This document shows positions 11,701 to 24,580 of a DNA stretch of 64,000 nt, in pieces. This DNA is from Ptychodera flava (lineage: Eukaryota > Hemichordata > Enteropneusta > Ptychoderidae). The stretch covers positions 38,538,793 through 38,602,792 of the forward strand of contig NC_091933.1 in assembly GCF_041260155.1 (NCBI RefSeq). The letters are read 5' to 3'. The position numbers and the translations under genes are program-made. The notes under the pieces were generated by a model. The model searched no databases. It had not been told where the DNA came from and was given only the letters and a program-made list of their open reading frames with translations. Each line of letters begins with the position of its first letter. The first letter of the stretch is position 1.

Positions 11701-14700
11701 TAGATTGGAGTGGTATTTGACTCTTGAATAAATGTAACCCCCCTGTATGGCTGTGTCAAGAGGTCTGCTCAAAATTGGCAGTAATTCATTACGGAGTGAT
11801 TGTACATGGGGCTGTCGCCATGCACACAAAGCCCAGCTCTCTACAAGGCCCCCAGGAGTATAGAATTCATGAATACCAAATCGCGGTTTCATATTGTTAG
11901 TTTCGGCAGAGTTTGTCTAAATTGTATCGGCCTGTACTTGCAGGGCAAGAAAAACCTCTACAAACTATCTGGTATGTGAGATAGTCAGGCCAGATGACTC
12001 GGGGGATTATTTTTCTATCAGAGGGGGATTGGAAAAACAAGAAATTGAATTCAACTAGCAATAGCTCAAAGATATGAGACATGTTTATGTGCTGTGTTTG
12101 GTCTTTTTACGGAATGCACTGTGGACAAGAAAGGCTCTTGTTTTGCCAAGTCTGATGTTGTTTCAGGGTATTGTCACAGATGACAAAAGAAGTAATAATG
12201 TCAAATTAACCTCATCTGTTAAAAAAAACATGTGCATATGGAAGAAAGTGGTCATGTAACATGAGGTAACACGTTACCATACAACTCAACCAGTACAGAG
12301 CAAGGACAAGTTTGTGTAGCTCACTTTAGTGTACGGTTAAATGGGTCGTGACCTCCTGAGTGAACATGTTTACAGCCATAACAACGTCCACAACATCTGG
12401 GTATGGAAGTGATGCATGATTGCCCAAACTTACATCTGCCTTGCCTGATGGACAACTCTATTACAATCACAACCATTACATGAAATGCGTTTTACGTTCC
12501 ACTGTGACGATGGACAGTCTTCCCTGATTCTGTTTTGCCCATGATTCTAATGCTACCGAGGAGGAAATATGATTGACATGTAAGCATAATATAGGATACA
12601 GTAGATGCAGTTTCATTGTGTTTCTCTTTTATGTCTCTTCAGTTTATACAGTGCTGAACTTGGGAATAGGTCCAGTAATGTTCAATTGAAAACAGGGATG
12701 CTGAAGTAGTCAAAAATGATGTCTTAAAGGAATGATCAAAATCAACATAAGTGATTTTATGGTGGTGGTGCACTGAGGGTCCAGTCAGGGATCAAGCAAT
12801 GATATGATCATTGACAAATGATCTTTTAATCTATTATTTAAGTCTTGTGATCAGCAAATACAATAAAGGCAGGGCATATGATCATTCAGTCAGTGTCAAT
12901 TGACAAAGAGGTCCATAGTTAAACAGTGAAGTATGAGTGTTATCATTTAGAAAATGCTATTTCACACGTGTACTGTAACTTTAATCGATAATAACACAAA
13001 TTTAGATTTTGAGATATCTTAGTATTATGACAGGAAAGAATGCATAAATTATACATTGTAAAACAAAATTTATTTGTTTTTCATGATGCAGTATTCAGGT
13101 ATGGTGAAGGTGCACATGGGCAGATGTCTTAGGTATTTGCATGTAAAATCACTTACTCCAGGCCTTGCCTGTGGCAGTAATAAGGTTACTCAATAAAAAA
13201 GGGACACATAATATTTTATCATGAAAAGTTACTCAGCTGTGAATTGCTTTGATATATAAGAGACTAGTGAAATGGTAAATTTGACGAATGGAGTTACGGT
13301 CAAATACTGTATGCCTTGAATTGAACTGCATCTACTTCATTGTCCTCACATAGGGCAAGTGTGAGATCTTTAACAGATAACATTCTTCGAAGCAATGCTG
13401 AAATGAAATCACATGTAGTTCATGAGGGAACGGTGTTCTGATAGAGATAAATGATAAAGTGAGGTGTAGAGTTGTTGTAGGGTTTCTAAATTTTGTGTGA
13501 TTGCCCGACCATTCCTCTGTGCCCTGATGATTGAACAGTTGCTCTATCAGTGCAGACAGTCTGTGTGTTAACCACTGACTCAGTCTGAGAGTCTGAGATG
13601 ACACGATAACTACGATGTAATACTCAGTCAACCAATCAGTGAGTGATTTTTTTTTGGAAAGAGGCAATAGGTGTGAGTGGACGTTTTGATAATATTTTCA
13701 TCATTTATATATTTATTTATTTATATATTCTCATACGCATGGAAACCAAAAAAGGAATTCGGTAATTTATCAAAAGTTAGTCTTTGGAACATAAAGTTAG
13801 AACATTTAGATCACACAGTTGTTCATTATTTGTCATTCCAAATTATAAATTGAAACTACTGAAGTGAAAACGATACTTTTGATGACAAGTAGTCATGGAA
13901 ACAAGTTATTACGACATGCAATATTTAACAACCCATACTTGTGTGTTTAACAATCCCTTGTTTTCTCATGAAAACTTGATCATCAACAGTAAAAAAAGAT
14001 GAGAACAAAGTTCTACAGCAACTGCAGACTGAAAGAATGTTTGTTGGTGGAGACTTTTCTCCATGAAATGATGTTAAGGTTTGTAGGGCTTCATGAACAC
14101 CCCTCTGTTCTTTACAATACAAACCATAGTAAGGGGATTAAGGGTAAAAATAATGCATTAGGTATTACGATTAGAATGCTTGGCATGTCTTCCATGATCT
14201 TTTACTGTTTTCTATCAGGTTGTACAAAGTGAAATGTGTCATTGGATGTTATACTATTAATTGTATTATAGCTTTGTCAATACCTGAGTGAATTTTGTGA
14301 CGTCATTCCCCAGATGATAATGTGTCCGATTATCCAGCATTGTGGCCCAAGATACTGTCTACATCCACAAATTCATTGACATTGCCAAAACTATAAAATA
14401 CAGCAATAATGTCCCCCCTCCCGGCCCATAATGGACTCAAGCAAACTTTGCTTTTGTCCATTTTATAGGACTGGGGGGTGTACTTATTGCTTAAAATAAT
14501 GAGATAATGTGATTGGTAGTTTTGTGCAGAGGGAAATTTGAAGAATATTTTTGTCTTCATTGCCGTTGATGGAGGTTGCAAATTGATTTTGTAGCATCCT
14601 GGCAACTGGTGTGTCATCCTTCAGTGAACTTTCCTTGCAGGGTGTTTTTGATGTTTGAAATAGTCAGACAGCACTGCGTGGTCCAACAGCAGATGATATA

Positions 14701-17700
14701 TCTTCCGTGTCTAAATTGATTTGAACCGTGAATGATGTGCCTGAATCAGCCATCGCCCTCATCTTGACCCCCTGGCAACTTCAAACAGATACAGATTAGA
14801 AAATGATGATGCATGGTGTGGTCTCGCGTTTGATAGAGGTCGTGCGGTTATTAATTTCGTTTGTCAGGGAGAGACTGTTTCCCTGTGATTGTGTCTCGTC
14901 TAGAATGAGATGGATGGCGTATCGTGCGGTGTAAGGTTCCTTATTCCCAGAGAAGTAAGATTCCTGAAGTGAAGAGGTTACGCCAAAATAACATTCAGAT
15001 CAGTCTCTGTGATAAAACAATCGACAGTGTGGTAAAAACATTGTGTGATCTCTCAGCGTACAGTTCACAGGGCAATATAACTCTGATTTCTTAATGCCAC
15101 AGTGATGGGGCAGTAAATCTCCTCTAAGCAGCCCCGGCTGAGGAAATAAAATCATGGTAAATGACATCGCTAGGAGACTGTCATTCCAATAGATCCCTGG
15201 CCTTATGTAACTTGACACTTTACTAGCTTGTCCTGTAAATGTAATTAGTGGTACATGCAGTTAAACATGATGGTGCTAGTATTACCAACTGTTATACAAG
15301 TCTAGGCAATGCTCAGATGGCATCCTGCCCTTTTGTCCTCGCAATCCTCAACTATTTGCCACAAGGGAGTCCCAAGTGGCACCTAAAAGAGCTTGGTGTT
15401 CATTGAAAAAAGAGAAAAACTACATTGGCCATGTTGCCAACGCAGTGACCATAGATATTAGTTTTACAAATTTTTTGGTGCAGGGGTCATTTACAGCCAA
15501 GTAATAGATTTAAACTTTGACAAAAAATTTGTCATTGAAACCATAACACCGAGTTTAAGTTATTTGAGTGGACTTTTACAAAAAGTACTTGGGATAAGTT
15601 GCATCTATCACCGAGGTTAAGTTATTTGAGTGGATTTTTTGTACCGGTAAATGGTAAATAACCCATTCGAACATTTGCAAGGTCAGCCTCCTCAGGTCAT
15701 AGACCATACATGTATTGGTTGCTTTGTAACTCTACCTGATTCCGCCGGGTACTATTTGTACACACTAGAGCAGGCCTTGAGACGAACACTGCTTGTCAAA
15801 TATTAGCTAGGGAAATGGATTGTATGGCATGAAATTTCAGGGATGCATTTTTTCATCACCGTTGACATTTTGAAGCCATCATTAAAATAGCATAAATAGT
15901 ACTTCTGTAAGTACAAGTCCGTCAGTAATTCCGAGTGGCATTTGCTCTTTGAGTATGTACATAGCTCTCAGTCAAGGAATTAGCGCATGCTATTAAAAGA
16001 TTACATTTCTTTATGTCATTGAGACTTGTCTATCTCAAAATATACTACACATTAACAGGACAATCTGTTTCGTCTGTAGCTATCATATCATGTACTGTAT
16101 AGGACCAACCACAACCTTCATTGTGTGTGCATCGGTAAATGAAACTCTTTTCAGTAGTTGTTTACTGTTCAACAGATTCACTTTTATGGCGTGTGCCCAC
16201 CCAGTTCTCTGCAACCACACAATGGACTAATGTGCAGAAATTAAAAGGAAACCTTTACGTCAGTAAATGATGAATTTTTCATGATGAGTGGGTTTTTTCT
16301 TTGTTTTGTAGAAATCAGATTTCCTCAATTTCCTTTCATTTACAAGGCACTGTTACAAGTCTTCCATCTGCTTCATTAGATGTTCTTTGTGAACATTTCT
16401 TATGACCTTGAGATACTGTGAGTGTGGAATTTGGAAGGATACTGTTTTTGTTTTTGTGGTGAATTTTATACATTATCATGCTCATTCTGAATGTGGGTAA
16501 TTCCGTCAACTTAGTGAGGGCATGCCATTCAGAAGTTTACAACATAGAGATGCCAGCACTTACACTTGAATATTCACATGGGACTATTGTGAAAGTCACT
16601 CTCTGCCCGACCAGTGTCTTTCTAAGAATGTGAAAAATGTCATTTGCATTGACGCCGGTATTTTGTCTAGAACAGCAGCAATTGAACTCATGCATTGTCG
16701 CTAATGATCTAGTGTTTATCAATTGGCTGTTAGATTTTATTCCTCTGCTTTTGTCGGCAAGGTTGTCAGTCAGGGAGTGGAGACGCAGCTCTCTCCCCTT
16801 TGGCTTTTCCCTTTCCGTGTGTGTTTCCAACAGCGACGCCGCCTAACCAATCTGTCAATGATTGATGGAAAACTTTGTATCTACAGAGTCCAAACCAAGG
16901 TCGACCAACTCCCTTGAACCAGTTATGTTTGGTTCAATCAATACAAGGTCACTCAGTTCTCCATTCATCACCTGTCTTTGACAATGACGGGCCTTTTTAC
17001 ACAGATACAAAAAAATGTACAGTCCGAATTCTTTGAGCTCACAACAAATACAAAGCATCACTTCATGTAAAGTACATCTTGAAATAAATTCAGCAGAGCT
17101 ATCTCTGTATCACGGTTATTCTTCTCCACATCTATGGTGAACAATGTCTTATTTGCCTTGTTCAAAGTATGGGAAGCACAGAATATACATGCGTCAAAGA
17201 CCATTGCTATAAAATGCTACAGTGGTAGACATTGTATGGTAATGCACCTATCCTTACTGGGTATGTTTGTGATGATGTCATCGCTTGGACATTCAGCGGC
17301 CCGGTGAATTCCTACAGAGGTGTCACAATTTTACAGCCCCTTTGTAGAGTGGTACAGTTCAATAAAGTGACCTTTGACCTCTTTGGGTGATATCTACAAT
17401 GAAATACTCGAGAAGTCATATAGCTTGATTATTTATTACTGCCTGATGGGTTTAACCTGAAGGCTACTGTATGTGCTGGTACATTTCTCTTGCTTATCGA
17501 TTTTATGTGTATGCATACAAGCATAATGTGTCCGAGATAAGGAAAATTTATGTTTTTGCTGCCCGACATATTACACCCAAAGCCCCCAGTCCTGTAACTC
17601 CGATGCGACGTCACTGAAAAGTTGTAATAATCTCATTTCATTTCCAAACTTTGTGCTACTGCTAGGATATCAGGGTAGTTTCCTTGGTTATATGAGTTGA

Positions 17701-20700
17701 AAGTTATTGAAATGAATGTGTACTTTTTCATACACATGTGATTTTCATATTGTATTTTATGGCACATCAACCAGGACTCTAAAATCATTTGTATCCATGG
17801 CTGCATCTGTGTTGACAAAAAATTTGCTCTTTTGACATCTGCATGACCAGCACTGAAGAGTAGAACTGCCACCATTATTTCAACACTTAAAATTGTTCAA
17901 GTCTGAGAGGCATTGGTATCTTTCTTGCACTAGAAATCAATATTACATTTTAGTTATGCTAATCATCTTCGGATCAAAGTTTGCAAACCAAACCGCCGGG
18001 GAGCACTCTTTTTAAAAATGATGTACCAATTAAAGCATGTCGGATTGATTGATTGGGCACGTGAATACTAAAAAACTTCACAGACAGCTGAGTGACAGCA
18101 GTAATAGTCCATTTGCTGAACCAGTCATGCACAATACATGTGCACGCACAATCCAGCAGATTAGTGGTTGAGAACGTGCATGTCTCCCTTACCGTAACAA
18201 TATTGTACTTCGCCGTTCTGAATGATGGCGTGTAGAGCTGATATTTGTCAAGGGAAAACAGAAACCGCACGGCATTCGCCCCGGTATTGGTGAAAACTAT
18301 GACTAACGAAGTCTTCTGAGTGTATGCAAACATGCACAGTCAGAGAAAACATGACTGGCACTCAAGCTGTAAATCAGATGAGTACTCTGAATAATTGACG
18401 TTGCATGATAGATGGTGGAGTCAGCCAGCCAGATGCAATCAGACCTCGATAAATCCCTGTATAATTCTCAGAAATATTTTATGTCCTGACACACGCACCA
18501 GCAGGGAGCGCTGATAAAACCGACACGTTTCTCCTGGGAGGATTTAAATTTTCCCAGAATTCTGTTTCCTGGGAGGGGCGTTACATTTGTTTCTAATGAT
18601 GACTAGAAAGATAATTTGCAAAATTGAAAAACCGGCAGCGAGCGAATGGTTTAGACTGAAAGTAACGTGCCTGCGTACCTGAGTGTACTTTAATACTGCA
18701 GAGGTAGTTAATGGTTGTAGTTATTGGGGAGTTTGACAGATTTCTCATTTCATTTTCCTTCGGTTCAAAACACATGTTTGCAGTTGCTGATTTCCTCATC
18801 TGTTCGGTCTGTTTTGCAGGAAAATCTGCCGACACTGTAAATGTCCACGGGAGGACCACGGCATCATCGGTACGAAACAAGAGAAGACCGTGAACAAGAT
18901 GATGTATGGAGAGTATCAGAGGAACTCTACGTCAGATGATGACAGTGGCTGTGCCCTAGAGGAGTACACCTGGGTACCACCTGGTCTCAAACCAGAACAG
19001 GTAACCATGGCAGTTTTTTTTTCCAGAATAGGAAACCTGTCAGTTTGTCTGCAGGGAAAGGCTTTTGTCGGATCACACAAATGTGAAGTTTTCACATTTG
19101 ACAGGTCTTTGTTTAGTTGATGATCAATGAAGTGGTGCATGTGTCTGCTGCAGCAAAGAGATATTTCATTACAATGTGAATGAATGATGTATCACAGTGT
19201 TTCAAATGATCTCTTTACATTCACCATATAAAATCAACTGTGCGTTTCTGCTGCGTGTTCACCTGATCCGTCATATATGTCACTGTCAAATTCAAAGCCT
19301 GATAGATAGCGTTATTAACTAATTTGTGATAATGTCACAGCTTTGACAAGTAACAGACAAGTATACATATGCTGAAATTGTCACATAAAAGGGGTGTCTT
19401 TCTAACGTACATTGGCGCTGCCTAATCCTGTACAGTATTTGTTGGGAGGCCTTTTCACAAAGAAAAGAAAAGGATGGAGAGTAGAATGGGTTTTGGTAAC
19501 TTGACCTGCCAGGTCATAAGGTCACATAGAGGTCACAAGATTTCAATCTGCTTTGAAAGGTAGACTTATTGAATCCCTAATACACGACACAGTATACTCT
19601 GCAAAAGTCGCTAATGCCTCTTGAAGTGGTTGCATTACGTTTTGTCTGCCCCTGCTTGAACAAAAACATAAAATCTTGAAAAAATATTGACAACAGAAAA
19701 ACACGATTCAATGGAAAGTCAATGAAGCCGTTAAACAAAGCGTAATTGCTATGGGCAGCCTATCAGTTACAATCAATACAAAATGCTGTCCGGTCGCATA
19801 AAACTGTTCATAATTGCCCACAGTTACATAAAAGTGATTGAAATTTTCAGCTGTAAATTTTAACGTTGCTGTTGTTTCCTCTTAAATTTAGTCTGGAAAA
19901 CATTGAGATGAAGCTGCCATTAAAAGAATTGTGTAGGTTTCCATTATGCGGTCTGCAAGCTTTCCTTTGTGGCCCATTCCAGCTTTGTGCAAAATAGCTT
20001 TCCTATTTCCTGAAATGCTCCATTCTTTCAGAAACATATTGAATGCTAACACGATCGTGGGACAGCTTACATCTGAATTTAATTTTCCTCGAGTATGACA
20101 GACAGACTCCTTGTGGGGGGATTGCGGCGTTCAACTCAAATTTCACACATTTTGATCGGCTTGCTGTTTAATGGGTAATGCCTGTCAAAGCATCAGTATC
20201 ATGAATGATGGAAACAATGAAATTCTGCCAATCTCATTTTCTGCGTCGTAAAATTTACATTTTTATGACAGCAATATTGCCCATCAATATTTCATTTTTT
20301 CAGAACTAGCCAAGTCACCCTGATCCTCCGTTTGCATTTTAAATTCTAATTGAAGTGATCAGTGAAATTTATCTCACACTCCCATCCTTCCGATCCTATT
20401 TCGTGCTAAGAATTCTATCCCAAAGCAATGTCTGTGAAAACCTATGCACTTGACTTGCAGGTTCATCAATACTTCACTGCTCTACCGGAGGAAAAAATAC
20501 CCTATGTGAATAGCGAAGGGGAGAAATATCGCATCAAGTCCCTGCTGCAGCAGCTGCCGCCTCACGACAATGAAGTCCGCTACTGCAACGGACTGAGTGA
20601 TGAAGAAAAAAGGGAACTGCGGCAGTTCAGTCAGCAGAGGAAGCGGGAAGCGCTAGGGCGCGGAACGGTACGCACCATACCGATAACGGTTACAGGGACG

Positions 20701-23700
20701 ATATGTTATCATGTAAGTCTTGTATTTTAGTTTGGTAAAATATAGCAAGTTTTGTATCCCACAAGAAACAATGAAGTAATTTTTATTTCTGATTCTGTAA
20801 ATATAAATATACATACACACTGATAGATGGAAAGTGCTGGCTGTGATATAATATGCATATCAAAAGTTGCCAGCAGTTGAGATGTTGTCCATGTCTCTTT
20901 CAGCCAAACTGTTTCACAAGTGTATTGACGAATGGAAAAAATATCAGTGCTCTGTTTAACCCTTGATGTGCAAATAGATTGGTACACAGACAGACAGCAC
21001 AAACACCAGTTATTTGTGTGGAGATGTCAAATCAAATAGTGGTGTGTTAGAGAAGTGTTTGCCCTAGCTGCTTCAAAGTGAATCACCAGACAGTTTGCAC
21101 AGCCTGGCTTTGATGTAGGTTATCTCCGCTGCCATGCAGTGAAGCTGGCATGGCGTGGGGAGTGTTTTGTACCTTGGTGTGGTATGCGGTGAGGTTGTGT
21201 AGGGATTTGTAAACAGAGAAACATGCCATGCATGTACAAGCATGCTTTGCGCAGCAACAACTCAACACACCTGTACAAAAACACAGAGATAAGACAGTTG
21301 TGTAATATGTACCCAATACTTCTAATGACTGATTTGGTTTGATTTCAAACAATCGGCATTATCTCGCTTTTTGACCTTTCATTGGGAGTATTCGAGATAA
21401 CCTTTTGAATGTAGATGGAACCATAACATGTGTCTCAATTATGTGTGAATAATTCTTTCACCGGGATGTCAACCTTTATTGCAACACCGCTCATGGTTTT
21501 AGAGCTTTAACTTTAACACGGTCATGTTGGGGGGACAACCTCACCAGCTGTAGCTGCATTATCTTGCATCACTGTGTCAAATTTATTGAGTAAGACCACC
21601 TGGTTTGCCACACCTGAACATTTCAAGGCACAGTCATCCTTACTCTAGCAATCCACATGCCTTAGGTTGCCAATACACACAAAGCAAATACAAACATGCC
21701 TATCAGAATGATGTTAATTTGAACGTAGCGTGACCCCAGCAAGAATTTGTCAGTCCTCTGTTCATCTTTCATTTCTGCATTTGCAAACCTCAGCTGAAAT
21801 GTGGCCATTTCATTTACTTGATTTGAATCCTGTTGCCTCTTTTTGTCAACCATGTAGAGTAACCCCATTCTAACTGTAGAGCTCTGATTGCATAATTAAA
21901 TAGATTACCAGGTGATACAGGTATTAACACAGCAAGACAGTTCAATAAAACATGCCTTTTAATATTGCATGCTTTCCCCTAACATCTTAGTTCGGTTCCA
22001 TGGGTATATCATTATAGTTATATTACAAGTAATAGACAGTGGAAATGTTAATCGTGGCTCCCAGATTATCTGTCTATGTCCCAAACCTCCAAAACAGTGA
22101 TTAATTTTTTTTTATATTTAAGGACTGATCCTGACACCAGTCCCATCATAAAAACCTGCTGAATATTGTAGTGTATTGCAAGTCACTCTTGAAAATCTTA
22201 ATGTTTAAACTGTAACTCTTTCTTTTCAGTGTGGTTCCAATCTAGATGGTGGCAGTGTCGCTGTGTTTGCTTCCAGGGCCGGTCACAATGTGTGTTGGCA
22301 TCCAGCGTGTTTCGTCTGCTACGTCTGCAACGAGCTGCTCGTGGATCTCATCTATTTCTGGAAAGACGGCAAGGTGTACTGCGGTCGGCATCACAGCGAG
22401 ACGTTGAAGCCGAGGTGTGCAGCCTGTGATGAGGTGAGCTTGACAAGTGACTTCATGGCTTGGGAGTTGACATGCGCATGTCTATGGGATTATTTTAGTA
22501 GATAAATCAGTACGGTTTGTGTCGGAGCAAATGATCTCTGGGTAGGAAGTGTGACGAAGGTCACATAACATGAGAACAGATTTAGCATAGAATGTCTAGC
22601 CGCTAACTGATGCACCATGCGCAAATAAGAATCTTATTTTAACTTTCAAATTTATCTACAGTAGGTTTCGGATGTCAGGTATCAGTTCTCAAATTACATG
22701 TTAGAATTTTTTCAAATACTTAGCAATATGGAAATATCATTGTGTGGTTACTCTCGTTGTAATTTGCAATGAAGTGACTTTTGTCATATGACGAATGCTG
22801 TTCACAGATGATCATGATGTACTTACAGAAATGGTTAGTTCAAAGGCGAAAACTTTACATTTTAGGCTTTCAGTCTTGAATTGATGACAACCCAGTGACA
22901 GCTTTGTCCTTGATAATGGACTGTTTATTTGTAAACTACCCAGTGAGACAAGCATTTGACTCACAATTGCATGTACGTTTAACTTGAGTAAATTTGAATT
23001 GACATTTCAAGTATTGCTGTCAAGGTTTTTGACTCTTTTTTTTCCTGCTGAAATCAAGTACACATCAAGGTACAAGAATGTCAAACCATCAAGACGGACT
23101 TCCAACATGCATTTACTGGATGACAGTCTTCAGTCAGTCTCAATAGTATGCTGAAAACAACTTGACTCATCAGATGAAAGCCTCAATTGAAAAATAGATT
23201 GGAAATGTAAAAACTGACAGATTACAGACAAAAGTGTGGCTGGGCCATGAACATTTTGTGGTTAAATCCACTAACTTACATCCACTTTGTTACTTGTAGA
23301 TAATTTTTGCCGATGAGTGCACGGAAGCCGAGGGAAGGAGCTGGCACATGAAGCACTTCTGCTGTTTTGAATGTGATGAACAATTAGGCGGCAAACGGTA
23401 CATCATGAGGGAGGGCCGACCTTACTGTTGTCGCTGTTTCGAGAGCATGTTTGCCCAGTACTGTGACGGCTGTGGTGAGCCAATAGGAGTAGACCAGGGA
23501 CAAATGACCCACGAAGGTCAACACTGGCACGCCACCGATAAATGCTTCTCCTGCAATACCTGTGGAAAGTCACTACTTGGAAAACCATTCTTACCGAAAC
23601 ACGGTCTTATATACTGTTCCGGCGCGTGTAGTCGTGGCGAGCAACAGTCTACGGAAAATGTCAAGTTGGAAACTGTTGTTGCAACCTATGCATCCAATGT

Positions 23701-24580
23701 TTCAGAGCTGCCTTCACAGAGTAGGAGTCGTAATCCTATCAATTTTGGGGACATCAACCTTGATAGTTTGCCACCGGTGTCCATGGAAACAGAAAGGACT
23801 CCCAGCCGACGAGCTCACCATCATTCCTTATCGCGATATTCACTGCCGGATTTACGTAGGGACAAAGACAGGGACAAGGAAAGGGAAAGGGACGAGAAAA
23901 GGAAAAGTAGCCTTGCACCGATGGATAGAAAGCGCGATGGCTCAACTCGCAGTTTGAATGTACATTTTGATCATAAGGTGGATCCGTTTGCCAGGCGTTT
24001 TGATCCGAATCACGCAAGACATTCCTACGCTGCAAGAACAAGTGATTTCTCAACTAAAACAAATACGATTGGTGGGTCATCACGGTCTCACTCACAAAAA
24101 TCCTCAAAACACTCACAAAAATCCTCAAAACGGCCAGAAAGGCCACCTGATTATGACCCCATCCGGAATCCTTTCCCCAGGAAAAGCAGCAAATCAGACA
24201 ACTCGGAGAAGCCAGGTACTTTCCCAAGAGGCCGGAACTCAAGGCCCGAGATCTACTTCCGAGAAGGGAACCGTGAGGGGTCCATGGTTGGTCAAGCAAT
24301 GGACGGAAGGAAAACTACATCAGCAGTGGAGCTGGAGGATGACGTTTCCGGCAGATTTTTACATGGACACCCTCGGAGCAGAAGCGCGTCGACCACCTCT
24401 TCCTCCTCTTCAGACGACGACGACTTTTTCAGTCAGGCGCCACGTCGACCTGGGGTCAAACTCATGTACGTGGACAGGAGCAGCATGTATGGAACCACTG
24501 CCTCGCTGCCCACACAGGGAAATAGACAATTGAAAAAAGGAAAGAAAAAGAAGAAAAGTAAAGGCTGTGTGGTGTCGTAG
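2717..24580 (+). CDS. prickle: Prickle planar cell polarity protein (six coding exons)
   Basis: Prickle is a cytoplasmic and membrane-associated core component of planar cell polarity that acts with Van Gogh/Vangl against Frizzled-Dishevelled. The joined exons (17, 28 plus a split codon, 60, 84, 68 and 426 codons) make 684 residues; human PRICKLE1 and 2 are somewhat longer and PRICKLE3 shorter. Visible parts: a cysteine-bearing N-terminal segment ([14 protein letters not shown], then [13 protein letters not shown], about 31-56); the PET core with [14 protein letters not shown] and [11 protein letters not shown], ending about 175; LIM1 about 188-247; LIM2 about 253-304; LIM3 about 313-368; a basic [16 protein letters not shown] stretch; PPDY at 540-543; a Ser/Asp-rich patch; a poly-Lys run; and terminal CVVS, a CaaX box of the farnesylated type. 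The PET and LIM blocks resemble vertebrate PRICKLE1/2 very closely by eye. The 3' half is certain; exon 1 is the least certain part. Confidence 0.95.
3074..3159 (+). CDS. prickle: Prickle coding exon 2
   Basis: Acceptor TTTCAG, donor GAG|GTAAGT. Encodes [20 protein letters not shown] and PGFSLHYW plus two bases of an Arg codon. This is the conserved segment just before the PET core in Prickle and Testin relatives. It leaves in phase 2. Confidence 0.88.
4067..4120. repeat. 30-bp palindrome between 11-bp direct repeats
   Basis: CAGTGTTTGAC occurs at 4067-4077 and again at 4110-4120. Between and slightly overlapping them is a near-perfect palindrome at 4081-4110 whose arms are GGATGTAAAAAATA and its complement. 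It looks like a tiny insertion with a target duplication, or a slippage product. Confidence 0.7.
9548..10110. repeat. prickle: Degenerate minisatellite in Prickle intron 2
   Basis: About ten imperfect copies of a 40-60-base unit built around GCCAGAACAGGGTAATGTGG followed by TAGTTCCTGTTCAATGATAAT. Copies are recognisable by eye but differ by many substitutions and small indels. Reading frames through it are not genes. Confidence 0.85.
18820..19000 (+). CDS. prickle: Prickle coding exon 3
   Basis: Acceptor TTTTGCAG, donor CAG|GTAACC. The first base completes the split Arg codon; then 60 codons from [12 protein letters not shown] to [10 protein letters not shown]. It carries [14 protein letters not shown], the hallmark opening of the Prickle PET domain. 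It ends in phase 0 at the ...EQ|V junction that I recall in vertebrate PRICKLE genes. Confidence 0.95.
19001..20460 (+). other. prickle: Prickle intron 3
   Basis: A 1,460-base GT-AG intron, phase 0. Nothing else was recognised in it. Confidence 0.85.
20461..20712 (+). CDS. prickle: Prickle coding exon 4
   Basis: Acceptor ACTTGCAG, donor CAT|GTAAGT, 84 codons. Encodes the second half of the PET domain ([27 protein letters not shown]) and runs into the start of LIM1, with its first zinc-ligand Cys in GTICYH. Intron sequence just upstream is open in frame and contains an ATG at 20428, but the acceptor and homology place the exon start here. Confidence 0.95.
20713..22229 (+). other. prickle: Prickle intron 4
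   Basis: A 1,517-base GT-AG intron, phase 0, splitting LIM1 between its first and second zinc ligands. No other feature was recognised. Confidence 0.85.
22230..22433 (+). CDS. prickle: Prickle coding exon 5
   Basis: Acceptor TTTTCAG, donor GAG|GTGAGC, 68 codons. Encodes most of LIM1 ([36 protein letters not shown]) and the first zinc knuckle of LIM2 (RCAACDE). Close in sequence to vertebrate PRICKLE2. Confidence 0.96.
22434..23299 (+). other. prickle: Prickle intron 5
   Basis: An 866-base GT-AG intron, phase 0. No other feature was recognised. Confidence 0.85.
23300..24580 (+). CDS. prickle: Prickle coding exon 6 (terminal)
   Basis: Acceptor TTGTAG, then [20 protein letters not shown] to the stop. 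It holds the rest of LIM2, all of LIM3 ([10 protein letters not shown] to YCSGAC), and about 315 residues of low-complexity tail. The tail has basic runs, a small in-frame duplication (SQKSSK twice, about 24091-24131), PPDY (bases 24143-24154), [20 protein letters not shown], and the terminal CaaX box CVVS. As in other Prickle proteins, the tail is much less conserved than the LIM block. Confidence 0.97.
   Translation: MIFADECTEAEGRSWHMKHFCCFECDEQLGGKRYIMREGRPYCCRCFESMFAQYCDGCGEPIGVDQGQMTHEGQHWHATDKCFSCNTCGKSLLGKPFLPKHGLIYCSGACSRGEQQSTENVKLETVVATYASNVSELPSQSRSRNPINFGDINLDSLPPVSMETERTPSRRAHHHSLSRYSLPDLRRDKDRDKERERDEKRKSSLAPMDRKRDGSTRSLNVHFDHKVDPFARRFDPNHARHSYAARTSDFSTKTNTIGGSSRSHSQKSSKHSQKSSKRPERPPDYDPIRNPFPRKSSKSDNSEKPGTFPRGRNSRPEIYFREGNREGSMVGQAMDGRKTTSAVELEDDVSGRFLHGHPRSRSASTTSSSSSDDDDFFSQAPRRPGVKLMYVDRSSMYGTTASLPTQGNRQLKKGKKKKKSKGCVVS

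Larger units (their letters stand above)
3160..18819 (+). other. prickle: Prickle intron 2 (about 15.7 kb)
   Basis: A long intron between exons that join in phase at W-R|K-I-C. No host exon was recognised inside. It holds a palindromic insert (4067-4120), a degenerate minisatellite (9548-10110), a diverged two-copy repeat near 10750-10930, and a two-copy direct repeat at about 15550/15612. Long 5' introns often carry enhancers, but none can be named from sequence alone. Confidence 0.8.

Noticed and set aside
18711-18893. Possible alternative first exon before Prickle exon 3
   Set aside because: The frame differs from the exon 3 reading frame and ends just past the splice acceptor.
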